Shown here piece after piece: positions 54,114 through 63,701 of a stretch of DNA of 63,701 bases. The stretch spans positions 1 through 63,701 of the forward strand of contig VDMD01000125.1 of NCBI GenBank assembly GCA_007026445.1. The letters are read 5' to 3'. Positions within the stretch are counted from its first letter, which is position 1. Each line of letters opens with the position of its first letter. This stretch comes from Schizophyllum amplum (lineage: Eukaryota; Basidiomycota; Agaricomycetes; Agaricales; Schizophyllaceae). Below the pieces are notes generated by a model. That model was not told the DNA's origin, did no database searches, and worked only from the letters and a program-made list of their open reading frames with translations. Made by a program: the position numbers and the translations under genes.

Positions 54114-54652
54114 ATTGACGTTCGGCGCTCGTCCCACCCTGGCAACTTTGCTGCCGTCCTGTTTATTGGCGATCGTGCTCAGACTCTAAGCCCTCGCAGA
54201 CTCCTGTTCACCCTCGCTGATCATCATGCAGCTCGGGTCGCATGCGTCCGCAGAACGCACTCGCTCCCAATTGCTTCTCTCAGCGTTACGCACGGTGCGC
54301 ACACCGTTCGACGATTTCCTCTCTTGTCTTATGAGTTTAAGGGCCCGCGGCATCCACCTATCCGCCGCTCGACCTGTACCATCCGATTACCATTCTGCCG
54401 ACGCAGCCCCCGCATCCCAGTGGCCGCAGTCTCACTGCTCTCAACACCGCGCGTTCACGCCCTTCTACGATGATTATCTGCAGTGGACCTCACCGAATGC
54501 AGATTTGGCGACGTGCGTCGGCTCCGCAGTTCCAGTCTGAAGATGCTCCACTACGCGAATACGGATACAGTCTACGCCGCCAGTACGAACAGGCCATTTT
54601 CCTCTATGAGCTACGGCAGATGCGTCTGATGCATGATCAACTGGCCGCGTGA
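54114..54652 (+). pseudogene. four-exon tandem family, copy 3 (start and donor lost)
   Basis: It aligns with copy 1 throughout: exon 1 ends AAVLFIGDRAQT, exon 2 is LGSHASAERTRSQLLLSALR, exon 3 holds TYPPLDLYHPITILPTQPPH, and the last exon FQSEDAPLREYGYSLRRQYE ending HDQLAA. The codon matching the start is ATT (54114) instead of ATG, and the first donor reads CTAAGC where copy 1 has GTAAGC. Both changes are single bases, so this copy appears recently inactivated. Confidence 0.6.
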
Positions 54653-56208
54653 GAGGCATACCATATACTGGCCTCGCTTTGTGGCTCCCAGACCTACGGT
54701 TTGACTGCCATGTCTATTTACATACCGTGTCCGTTCTACATTATCGCGCCCGTTCATAGTTTGTGTCGCAATCCACATGCTCTGTCTGATCACAACAAGC
54801 GTGGCCGCCCAGGTCGTAGTCTACAAATACTCCTCAGGCGTCTCCACCAACAACTTCCCCGACTTCCCTTGAGGCAGCCCGTCCGTGTCTGCACCATCCA
54901 TGCATGGGCCGTCCAACAAACCTGAGACTGATCCCGCCTGTCGATGCCGCTAGGGGAACGGGCTTGCGTCCTCCGGCGAAGGCAGGAGCACGATCGACAG
55001 GCGCCTGTCGGCGATCGGCCCGTGTCTCCGTGTCCGAACTTTGAATCTCATCTTGCCTTCCCCCGTCATCATCACGCTCTCGTCGTCTACACCGGCAGAG
55101 CCACGGATCTCTCAACCTCGCTAATCAGTCGCTCCCCGTGCTGGGCCCTCTGACGGCATTCACCAAGGTGCGTTGCATCTTCCAGTCTTTCGTGCTAGCG
55201 CTCACTCCCTGCTTAGAGCATCGAGCGCGCCGGTCGCATGTATGCTGGTCTCGTAACCAGCCTCATCACCCTCTCTTCGTCATCATCGCCAAGAGGAGTA
55301 GATCATGCGGTGCATCCGGCGTCGGGCGCGCTTCGTTCTCTGGTTGCCGATCGTGGCCCCCCCACCCCTCGCGGTTTCCATCGCCGGCCTGTCCTGAAGG
55401 CCGATGTCCGCCGCCTCCGTCCGCAGCGCCGCGCGTCCTTTCCAGTCGTAGATGGATCTTCGGTGCGCCACACCTTTTTTAGTGCCGTGGTTTTCAGCTC
55501 ACGCACGCTCAGGTCTAATCACATCCGTCTGTCTTCCTGCTGCCGGGAGGGGCACATTGGCACCTCCTCTCTCATCGTAGAAGGCCTTCTGCTGCGTGCC
55601 GCCATCTGTGATCGGTCATTCCGCGGCTGACTCGCGCGCTCAGGTGTTCCCGCGTTCATCCAGCCCACCGAGTACGCGGTCTCCTGACGCCAACGGGCCG
55701 CGCCGCGCATTGTTGCGCCCGTCGCCCTCCATAGCCCCCTTGACATCATCACGGTGAGGTACGGTCGTGTCCTCTTGGTTCTCCTCCCCCCCCTCGAGGG
55801 TGCGCTTTCACTCGGCGTTGTCTTCTTCACCCTCTCTTGCGCGTCCTTGTTCTATGCCCCCGTCACTCGGATCGCGTCTCAAAACCCGCACGTTTGCATC
55901 GTTCACTTAGCTCATAGCCGTGACAGATTTACTGTACGGCCCGGACCAGCACACGTCGCATTCTGCTCCGCTGCCGGCGTGGCGCTCCGGTGTATGATGT
56001 TCGTGAGCGCCCAGGCTTGAAGCACTGACGACGCTGACTGTTTTTCCAGATAACAACATGGGTTTTGCTCGTCCTGGTTGACTTTCGGTGGTCCGGCCCG
56101 GTGCTCCTTTGGCTCTCGGCGGCGGTGCGGAATGTAAACTATGTTCGTAAGCGTGCAGTTTCGATCTCCTTAACCTGCTCCTGGCTTCGACAGACTCAGA
56201 TAACTCGG
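54653..56208. other. 1.5-kb stretch without a supported gene
   Basis: Several short frames on both strands, none with motifs or family exons. The 55.2-55.9 kb part has longer frames of low-complexity Arg/Ser/Pro content that I do not trust. Confidence 0.45.
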
Positions 56209-56813
56209 GTGCTGCTCCTCCTGCTGCACGTACGCCGCTCGGGCGTGTTATGTGTTTGACTCTCGGCGGGGGCGCGCCGTGCTGACCGTACTCGTGAGCT
56301 CGCAGTTATCGTCCCTGACCGACCTCACAGCTTTCCAGAATCTGCGAGCCCGACTGACCGTCCAAATCAACGGGCTACTCTATCCGGACTTGTTTCGTTT
56401 TGGCCCCTCGGCGGCCGAGCGCGACGTAGAAGCTGTTGGTGAGGTCGCAATTTCGCACCGGAGACCGTGCTAATGACTTTGTCAGGGTATGCGAGCTCGA
56501 GTGCTGCTCCTCCTGCTGCACGTACGCCGCTCGGGCGCGTTATGTGTTTGACTCTCGGCGGGGGCGCGCCGTGCTGACCGTACTCGTGAGCTCGCAGTTA
56601 TTCGTCCCTGACCGACCTCACAGCATTTCCAGAATCTGCGAGCCCGACTGACCGTCCAAATCAACGGGCTACTCTATCCGGACTTGTTTCGTTTTGGCCC
56701 CTCGGCGGCCGAGCGCGACGTAGAAGCTGTTGGTGAGGTCGCATTTTCGCACCGGAGACCGTGCTAATGACTTTGTCAGGGTATGCGAGCTCGAGTGCTG
56801 CTCCTCCTGCTGG
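56209..56813. repeat. 292/294-bp tandem duplication
   Basis: The unit starting GTGCTGCTCCTCCTGCTGCA begins at 56209, repeats at 56501 and begins a third time at 56795 before diverging. The two full units differ at only a few positions (for example CGTGTTATG/CGCGTTATG, TATCG/TATTCG, AGCTTT/AGCATTT, GCAATTT/GCATTTT). The duplication is therefore recent. Each unit contains a short frame (LTVLVSSQL...DLTAFQNLRARLTV) that the indels disrupt, so it is probably not coding. Confidence 0.9.
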
Positions 56814-57890
56814 ACATTCCCTCCTCCCCCGCTATAGACTGTTTACCCTCTGTCGGTAGCGTCACGCTCATGATGTTTGTTGTCGCCCTCTACCGCACCG
56901 CTGCCTCCACTGATCTTCTTGTGACGCTCGTTTAACCCAGGTTCTACTCCCCGTTCACGTGTCAAGCTATTCGGGCGCGGCAGTCTGTCGGTCCTCTTGT
57001 CGCGGTCGGAAACATGGATGACAACCTCGTACTTGATTCTTCCCGCTGTGGTACGCTGAGCGCGTCGGACGGTGCGCCATATGCATGAAGCTTCTCACAC
57101 CCAGTTCCTTCCCGTCGTTTATTCCGCTGATGCTTTCGCTAAACTCAGCTCATGGGCCAGGCACTCACTGTTGTCCACGTACGCCGCACGCATCCGGCAT
57201 CCATGACCATCCGTATGTTGCGCGTCAGGCAAACGACTGCCTTCAGCCCGCCGTTCTGCAGGATGGGCTCCGCCATGGTGTCGTCAGACACGGCAGAATG
57301 GGTAGACACTCCTTATACTATTGTCTTGCCGTATCACAACAGTGTTTTGGACATATACCTCGGCGTATGCTTGAAGCGATGACTTTCCCTGCGACCGCTC
57401 TGAGCGAGCACCCTTCTCCGCACTTGAGGCCACTGCCGTAGCCCTGTGGCGGCTGGCACTCGTATCCGTATATCACGCGCAGCGCTCCTGCGCTCCCGCG
57501 ATGCATTCGGACCTAGTACGCGCTCGGCTCTTAGTCTTTGCTGGTCTGAATGGATCTTTCATGCACGTGGCACCGCACACTCTTTCTGCACGTCGCCCCG
57601 TGCCGTTGCCTGAGTATATTTGTTCTCCCGTGCTTTCCTTTCGCCAGGTTCATGTCACCGGTTACGGTTCGTCTCTTTTCGACCGTGATGGATGTGGCAA
57701 GCAAGCAGTCGAGCCTCCCTCTCGTCCTGACCCCTACGCAACTCTGTCGTTGGACCGCCTTCCCTGTCCTCCATGTATCTCCTGCGGTGCGCCTCTGCCG
57801 TTATCGGGCCTTGTTTGTTATCTGATGTTAACCTGCACGCCCATCGTTTCACTGATGTGGATCGATCGCATCCGCTGTCTTTCGACCACC
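56814..57890. other. intergenic, no gene
   Basis: No motif or splice-consistent family exon seen. It precedes the intact family copy at 57.9 kb. Confidence 0.45.
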
Positions 57891-58420
57891 ATGGACCTTG
57901 AGCCTTCGCCGGCCTCCAGCAGGCTCACCGTCATCTTGCTCCTCCCGCATAGAAATTACCCGGTGAGGGCCTTCACCATCCTGTGCACCACCTCTGACCG
58001 TCATGCAGCCCCCGTCACAGGTGTGCGGCTCGTACGTTCTTGCCCAATGGAACTTCCCGGCGACAGGCATGGTGCGAGCACCGTTCAACGCTTTCCTCAT
58101 CTGTCTAACTGTCACAGGCATATGTAATCTACCCTGTACCCTTTGATGCGCCGAGCCATCGTCAACATCCCGTTGTTGTGCTACCCAGGCCGCCCCCTCC
58201 GCTCGACGGTGTTCCGAATGCGGCCCCTACGGACTCGGTATGGCCCAGCATTGTAACTGCCCACGTTGGATTCCATTGCCTGTCCGCTCAGCAGCAGGCA
58301 CGAGCGCTCCGACTCCACTACGAAGAGGCTCTCCGACGCCCACACGAGGAGGCTCTGCGACAGCGACGTGAAGAAGCCTTACTGCACTCCGCGTTTCAAC
58401 GGATCAGCCTGGATGAATAG
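57891..58420 (+). CDS. four-exon tandem family, copy 4 (intact)
   Basis: All junctions are phase 0: exon 1 57891-57962 (24 codons, MDLEPSPASSRLTVILLLPH), exon 2 58009-58071 (21 codons, PPSQVCGSYVLAQWNFPATG), exon 3 58118-58237 (AYVIYPVPFDAPSHRQHPVV onward), exon 4 58292-58420 (QQARALRLHYEEALRRPHEE, then EEALRQRREEALL). The product is 127 residues. Exon 4 contains repeated EEAL heptad-like units forming a helix. The intron before exon 3 has a good branch-point-like CTAAC before CACAG. This is the reference copy for the family. Function unknown. Confidence 0.75.
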
Positions 58421-58737
58421 GTGGCTGGGCAGCCTTCATTTTCGGCAGCGCTCGTGCGTTGCTGCTGCCTCCAGCCAGTCAGAGTTCTGCAATACATAAC
58501 ATGTTCACCGTAATCTTCTCGGATCGGTTGTCCTTGCGAAACAATTGGGAAGCTCGGACGCCCGACAAGTACAACCGCCGATCTTCGGCAACTCTTCCGG
58601 CGTCTTTCTCGCCCATTTTGCTGACTACCCTTGAGGCACCGAATTTGTCGCCTGGATGCTCTAAAGTCTTGTTTGTTCCCTCATGATCGCCGCCCGCCCC
58701 GTCATTTGAAAAACGCGCATCCCTGTCCCTGACGATC

Positions 58738-59295
58738 ATGGACGTCCAGCTTTCTCCGGCCTCCGCCGGTTTCACTGTCGTCGTACTCGCATGGGATGTA
58801 GCACAGGCCGTGAGCGCACTCGCCTGTCCTCCCTTATTGCTCAACCGCGACCAGGCTTCGCACCCGCAGCCCGAACATCGCTTTCGGACCCAATTGCACC
58901 TGTCGGGAGCGGGCTGGGTGCGCACCCCAGTCATTCCTTCCCATCGTCCTCCTGACCATCCGCAGCTCTTACTGCTTGTACCTCGTCCATTGCGCTCCCC
59001 TGCTCTACATCAGGATGCCGCTATTGCGCCTTCACCGATTCACCCTGATCCGGAGACACCCACCCTCGCAAATCGCGATGCGCCTGACGGGGTGCGTCAG
59101 TCACCGCTGAGGCCCCGCCACATCATGCCCATGTCCGAGGACCGTCGTAGCCGCTTGCTTCTGCAATACGCAAGAGTACGACTGCTGTCTGAGTTGCGAT
59201 GGACGAGACTTCATGAAGAAATGGCTGGGTTACGGGCATGCCGAGCGCCGCATCGTGCCTTCGGCGCAGACCTTCGGGAAGATTTGACGGAGTAA
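58738..59295 (+). CDS. four-exon-type tandem family, copy 5
   Basis: Exon 1 (58738-58809, 24 codons) is MDVQLSPASAGFTVVVLAWD then VAQA. Exon 2 (58855-58917, 21 codons) is ASHPQPEHRFRTQLHLSGAG plus Trp. Exon 3 starts at 58966 (LLLLVPRPLRSPALHQDAAI) and runs open to 59295. Its C-terminal helix is LLLQYARVRLLSELRWTRLH. No intron is needed before the coil, unlike copy 4. The whole span is also open without splicing, so the intron calls rest on the family comparison. About 155 residues if spliced. Confidence 0.65.
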   Translation: MDVQLSPASAGFTVVVLAWDVAQAVSALACPPLLLNRDQASHPQPEHRFRTQLHLSGAGWVRTPVIPSHRPPDHPQLLLLVPRPLRSPALHQDAAIAPSPIHPDPETPTLANRDAPDGVRQSPLRPRHIMPMSEDRRSRLLLQYARVRLLSELRWTRLHEEMAGLRACRAPHRAFGADLREDLTE

Positions 59296-60189
59296 AAATA
59301 CTGTACATACCTTGCAGCATGCACGAAGAATTTATACAGCCTTCCGAGGCATGTCGAAGGTTGTGATGCCAGTTCGAAGGATGGTCAAAGGATTTAAGGG
59401 CCTGGAAAGACAGCAAAAATTCTTGAGTCCCGCTGGAAGGCAGCTCAAATTATATTCTGACCTTTGAGATGTACCTGTAGGCTTTCACGGACCTTCCAAG
59501 CAGGGGCGCAGGTTGTCGGGACCCAGTCAAGCACGAGCGTAGCTTTTCGACGCAGTTCACACTCGGACCGATGTCCGCCGGTGGGGATATCAGATATCGC
59601 GCGCCACCCGCGACTTGCCCGCGACCGTGAATGAGGCGCGTACTACTACATACTCGGGTGAGCTGATGAATGAAGGCTAACGGGCGGTACAAAAGGGTAG
59701 CTATGGTGTCTATAGTTCCCCTCGAGATGCATTTCTACTCGCGTATTCACAGTCAGAGCCGTGCTACCCACGGTGACACGGTCAGACCCACGCTACCCAA
59801 CGAGCAAGTGATGGAGCTGTATACATGTGCGTAGAAGAACAAGGGAGCACCTGGATTCGTGGCTTAACAGCGTCAAGCCGTCTTGAGCAGGGTCAGGCCT
59901 TAAGGCGGCGAAAGTGACGGATGCGGCGGGCCCGACGCGACCGATCACCGTAATTCATGTCATGTTCCCGTTCTGCCCTCTCGTTCACCGCTAAGTACAA
60001 CTTTTCAAGTTGGTGTTGAGTCGGTGAGACTCAATTCTCCCTCTTTATCCTGGTCCGTGCGCCATGCGATCACCTGATTGCGATACGATGCAAGACGATG
60101 TCGGAAACCCTTCGCCTCTTGCCTCTGCCTATCATGTCCGCTGTCGCATCATCTGCCCGTCCCCGCCATCCCCCCCGCTGGCGTCTCTC
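59296..60189. other. gene-poor, more AT-rich stretch
   Basis: No gene is supported. The part from about 59280 to 59460 has repeated CTTCCGAGG/CGAAGGATGG-type short motifs and is visibly less GC-rich than the rest; a similar texture recurs at about 61240-61400. Confidence 0.45.
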
Positions 60190-60601
60190 TGAAGCTCGTC
60201 GAGCACCAGCTGTCGGAACAAAGGCAGCAAGATGTCGGCCCCCTGCCGCATGCGCCGCCCGATCGCAACAAACGTTCGACGGTTAGATCGCATACATCCG
60301 CTGGAATGGCCATGGGAGGGACCTGCAACTCACAAGGTGCGTGTGCTGCACCACGGCATGGTCATCGATGCTTACCGTACAATACAGCATGCCAGAAGCT
60401 CCTCCGAGCACAATAGGAGCGCATACGCCCAGGTCGGGGTGATCGCTCTTCTGCGAACGCCGAACGTCCCTCGCAGGTACGTTCGCAATTGCTGAGGATG
60501 AGCGCAACATGATGAAGTCTGTTAGCGCGACTGTGGTTTGGCAGGAGCTTGCGCATCTCCGCGACGCGTTCATCGCGTATATGCGCGCGATCGTGACATG
60601 A
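60190..60601 (+). CDS. possible small multi-exon gene with C-terminal helix
   Basis: One frame reads GVSLKLVEHQLSEQRQQDVG. The final stretch reads DERNMMKSVSATVVWQELAH then LRDAFIAYMRAIVT and a stop at 60601, with splice-like sites at about 60339-60389 and 60480-60500. The end resembles in pattern the helical C-termini of the 52.8-59.3 kb family (LYELRQMRLMHDQLAA). No confident start was found. Confidence 0.25.
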
Positions 60602-61577
60602 GGTACGCCAGCAATCTTGCACCGCATATATGGGCATATATTTACATTCTCACTCTAGCTGTGCTCATTGTTGCTAGCGCGCGAGAGTTGTCGTTGCCAC
60701 CGCGCCGACACGAACCCCGCGAATCTTCGATCCTCGATGACGGTGGATGCCGTGCGCTCCCGGCCTCGGGATGAAGAGCAACGCACGTCGCCTATGAGGG
60801 CCTGCGTCCGACGAAGTCATCGCTCCCTTACCTCATATCATGTCGCCGGGGTAACAGCACATCGTTCGCCTGCCTTCGCCAGCTCAACCGCGGATCTGCG
60901 GCCACACCAGGAGCGATAAGTGGCTATGGCGAGGTCGCCGGCCGCAGTGGTCAGCGACACGAGATGACTCACATCTTGTATACATCCGTGCTCATAACCG
61001 CCTTAGACAAAGCTCACGCTGTTTTGCTCGCGTCCTCGAGCGCGCGCCGCTACTTCGTAGCCTCCGTACGCCTTGCAGGTATTTTATCGCTCTCTCACAA
61101 TCCTGCTATGACAATTCCGCACTGCTCTTTCTCGTATATCACGTTCTATAGCTGTTTGAACAATGTGATCGTGTTTTTGAGTGCCGACGACCTGACTGTT
61201 GCAGTCCTGAGCTTGAATCCACCGAAAACATTGTGAACCATTGATCCTGGGAGCATTGACTGCATTGAAAGCCTATACAATTCCAAGACTGCCTTGCAGC
61301 GTGCAATAAGCTTTGATTGCCTTTCAGATCGCCCAAAACCTTTGCAGCCTTTCAAGTACACGAATCTTCGGTAACCTTTGAAACAAGCGAGGAGCTTCCC
61401 GGCTTCACCCAACTTCGTTATCATCCTACGACCGGCAAAAGTATCGCAGGATTCCCGTGCCTTCGGGCACTTTTTTGCTTGCGTTCGCAGCCCACTAAAG
61501 TCTGCGGCAAGGGGTGCGATTCGCCCCTGCTTGACTGCGCCTGACCTGAGGGTCCATCTGCTCCCTTATGTCGCCAG
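60602..61577. other. no supported gene; possible exon-1 relic at its end
   Basis: Near 61496-61543 the frame KVCGKGCDSPLLDCA has Cys spacing reminiscent of a Met-Cys first exon but lacks Met. It precedes the recognisable second exon at 61578. The rest shows nothing I can support. Confidence 0.4.
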
Positions 61578-61763
61578 AACCTCAAGCACGTCGAGTGGGA
61601 CCTGCTGGATGCTCAGCAGGCATTGGATCACCTTGAGCGCATGTACTCGGACGTGTTGTTTTACAGTTTCAATCTCGATCATGACGAGAGTGATGGAAAG
61701 GAAGAGCAGGTGACAGACAATATTCATGTGCTGCAATGGAGGCATGCATCTGCGGAAGGGTAG
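61578..61763 (+). pseudogene. Met-Cys family second exon relic
   Basis: After an acceptor GTCGCCAG, a 61-codon frame reads LKHVEWDLLDAQQALDHLER then MYSDVLFYSFNLDHD. It aligns with the second exon of the forward copy at 4.3 kb (RQLERDLQDARQAQYDLERQ, FSHVLYYALDHD). The acidic tail is shorter. No valid Met-Cys first exon lies upstream, so this is probably a relic 57 kb from the main cluster. Confidence 0.55.
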
Positions 61764-61865
61764 GTCAGCCACTAGCCAGCGCTGCTGCTGCTGCGGGAAC
61801 GCACCATTTCTTGCCGTTAGCAGCTGTCCTTCTCGGCCTTCCACCCAACGACCAATTGTCTTTCC

Positions 61866-61952
61866 TCAATCTTGCCCCGAAGTTGCTGCCAGGTACTCTT
61901 CCATCTGCTCTCGCAGTGCCACCAGTTCTTTCAGCATCCCCACATCTGACAT
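61866..61952 (-). CDS. possible short coiled-coil exon
   Basis: The reverse frame MSDVGMLKELVALREQMEEY ending ATSGQD has the look of a Met-Cys-type second exon. No Met-Cys first exon in phase was found upstream; the frame preceding it is poor. Confidence 0.25.
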   Translation of the reverse strand: MSDVGMLKELVALREQMEEYLAATSGQD

Positions 61953-62091
61953 CTGCCGCGCATGAGATTGAGCTGTGCATGCCATTGAGCAGAGCCAGAG
62001 CGCATACAAACAATCGATTGGCCTGAGACGGTGCTTTCTGCTAAGGAAAGGCACCGGTATACCCCCGGGTTTCTCAAGCTGACCCTTACTC

Positions 62092-62160
62092 GTACCCGTG
62101 AACAACCCCTACCCGCAGCACGGGTCGGGTACACGGGTTACCCGCGGGTACACCACGGGT
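62092..62160. repeat. ACGGGT/ACCCGT short-repeat cluster
   Basis: The string ACCCGT, ACCCGC, CACGGGTCGGGTACACGGGT, TACCCGCGGGTACACCACGG packs about eight copies of CGGGT in both orientations into 70 bp, making a partly palindromic satellite-like cluster. Confidence 0.7.
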
Positions 62161-62333
62161 TGTGCCTCAGAGCGTGCGAGGGACGTTTGTGTGCACCGAT
62201 GGTTGCGTTGGTGCCTCACGCTGCTTCTGAACTATGTAGGGCATGTAGGATGTCTATATACCTATGTACATGGGGGTAGACGGTGACGCGGAGGAGGCCG
62301 CTAGAAGCCCCGAGAGTTCCGTAGAGGGCCGGT

Positions 62334-62354
62334 GGGGGGGGGGGGGGGGGGGGG
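62334..62354. repeat. G-homopolymer (~21 nt)
   Basis: An uninterrupted G-run in a purine-rich stretch. It is G-quadruplex-prone and a likely site of length error. The 61.95-62.88 kb stretch around it holds no supported gene. Confidence 0.85.
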
Positions 62355-62880
62355 GTGGTGGAGGCAGCGATGCGGCACGAAAGGCTGCCGTTGGCCGATC
62401 ATGCCACTGCAGTTCACTTGCAGCTGGAGCCGGCGCAGCGTACACATAGCGCATACACCTATCCTCCTTATCCGTGGTTCTCCTAGGAGATCCGGTTCTC
62501 CCGTAGCCTGGTTCTCCCTAAAATAGGCAATTAAATCCGAATTATCAGTCATTATATCAGGCATGGTTAAACCTTTAGTGGGCTACTTTGAGGTGTCTGA
62601 ACGTCGTTGCCATCTGTTTCGCCACTCCCAAACTCCGTTTCAGCCGTTGCCATTGCCGAAGTGTCTCTTGATGGCACCAAATTCTTCCATTTCGAAGCTG
62701 TCACCGGCATTCTAATCTTACATTTACGCGACCTGACCAGTTTTGAGGCCTCTAGTCGGCTGTCAAAACCGCCGATGGTTCTCCCGACTGCCTGATGTGC
62801 CCGCTGCGAGGTGGTTGTGGCGGTTCTCCTTACTGTGCTGGCACTGCCAACACGGTTCTCCTTGTTAGCGGTGGTCCTCC

Positions 62881-63701
62881 ATGCCGTTCTCGTCACGTCT
62901 GATACCCCCATCGTTGGTTTAGCCGCTGCCGGGCAGTACGTTTGGGATTGCCGTCGTCAACACCGGCATCTGCAGTTTGCATTACCGTGATCTTGACATG
63001 TCTGATCCGCTGTCAAAACCCTTAATGGTTGCCCCCACATGCCGATTGACTCTCTTTCGGCCTTTCATCTCTCTTGGCAATCAGGTCAGGTTTTGGTAGG
63101 CAGTCGCGGTGGTTCTCCTTACATGCCGTTCTCGTCATGTCTGATACCCTCATCGTTGTTTTAGCCGCTGCCGGGCAGTACCTTTTTGATTGCCGTCGTC
63201 AACACCGGCATCTGCAGTTTGCATTACCGCGATTTTGACATGTCTGACCCGCTGTCAAAACCCTTAATGGTTGTCCCCAAATGCCGATTGACTCTCTTTC
63301 GGCCTTTCATTTCGGCAATCAGGTTAGGTTTTGGTAGGCAGTTGCGGTGGTGATCCTCCATGCCGTTCTCGTCACGTCTGATACCCCCATCGTTGGTTTA
63401 GCCGCTGCCGGGCAGTACGTTTGGGATTGCCGTCGTCAACACCGGCATCTGCAGTTTGCATTACCGTCATTTTGACATGTCTGATCCGCTGTCAAAACCC
63501 CCAACGGTTGTCCCCACATGCCGATTGACTCTCTTTCGGCCTTTCATCTCGGCAATCAGGTTAGGTTTTGCCGCATTCTGACTGTCGGAAGGCAGTCGCG
63601 GTGGTTCTCCTTACTGTGCTGGCACTGCCAACATGGTTCTCCTTGTTAGTGGTGATCCTCAATGCCGCTCTTGTCATCTGTGAATAATCCCACCATTGGC
63701 T
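62881..63701. repeat. ~240-bp tandem repeat array running off the right edge
   Basis: Units beginning ATGCCGTTCTCGTCA.GTCTG start at 62881, 63123 and 63360, and a fourth (ATGCCGCTCTTGTCATCTGT) at 63662. Periods are 242, 237 and 302 bp; the longer third unit carries an extra ~60 bp (CTGGCACTGCCAACATGGTT...) also present before the first unit at about 62840. Each unit contains TTTAGCCGCTGCCGGGCAGT and GACTCTCTTTCGGCCTTTCA. A more diverged unit seems to precede at about 62570-62880. Copies are near-identical, so the array is young. Confidence 0.92.

Noticed and set aside
62567..62911. 114-codon reverse open frame
   Set aside because: Falls in a diverged unit of the edge repeat; similar frames are not kept in the other units.
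62881..63701. Telomere repeat or CRISPR array
   Set aside because: Units are ~240 bp with no TTAGGG runs and no repeat-spacer alternation; it is an ordinary satellite.

Overview
The window reads as nuclear DNA of a mushroom-type basidiomycete (Agaricomycetes-like). Genes are split by 40-60 bp GT...AG introns, promoters carry TATA boxes followed by CT-rich tracts, and the recognisable genes (an F-box protein, a JmjC dioxygenase, PIF1 and RecQ helicases, an OrsD-type zinc domain) are typical of accessory regions in that group. No bacterial operon features are visible. Much of the coding content is only found after joining exons across frames; where I joined exons I checked that donor, acceptor and codon phase agree, but there is no transcript evidence.

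Layout. 1-1.7 kb: no convincing gene, one 141-bp tandem repeat. 1.7-6.6 kb: eight copies of a family of very small two-exon genes whose first exon starts Met-Cys-x2-Cys-x4-Cys and whose second exon is a charged helix. 7.1-16.2 kb: five copies of a coiled-coil family, three of them with a 10-13 nt first coding exon. Inside this array lies a 3.8-kb segment bounded by two copies of the same ~50-bp palindrome and carrying one family copy and a PIF1 helicase broken by several frameshifts. 16.4-35.5 kb: a compact, all-forward cassette of large genes. It holds a decayed copy of the start of the next gene, a ~1,400-residue protein of unknown function, a stand-alone Cys-rich module, a second ~1,400-residue protein, and a ~1,700-residue protein joining an OrsD-like zinc domain, a tyrosine-recombinase-like domain, a RecQ helicase and a C-terminal copy of the same Cys-rich module. 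35.9-42.7 kb: four small reverse-strand genes of similar layout, one with a Zn2Cys6-like cluster. 42.8-47.2 kb: a JmjC gene with a bZIP-like N-terminus, then an F-box/LRR-like gene. 47.4-51.9 kb: poorly defined reverse-strand genes. 52.7-59.3 kb: a tandem array of a four-exon small gene family, partly decayed. 59.3-63.7 kb: gene-poor, a relic of the Met-Cys family, and ~240-bp tandem repeats running off the right edge.

How it may fit together (inference). The 17.7-35.5 kb cassette is the best candidate for an undescribed system. A recombinase fused to a helicase, two large partner proteins and a duplicated zinc module, all co-oriented with gaps of 160-350 bp, suggest a large mobile element or a subtelomeric selfish module. 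The surrounding tandem families, dead copies, palindromes and satellite repeats fit a fast-evolving subtelomeric or element-rich compartment. No element ends or telomere repeats were identified, so mobility is unproven.
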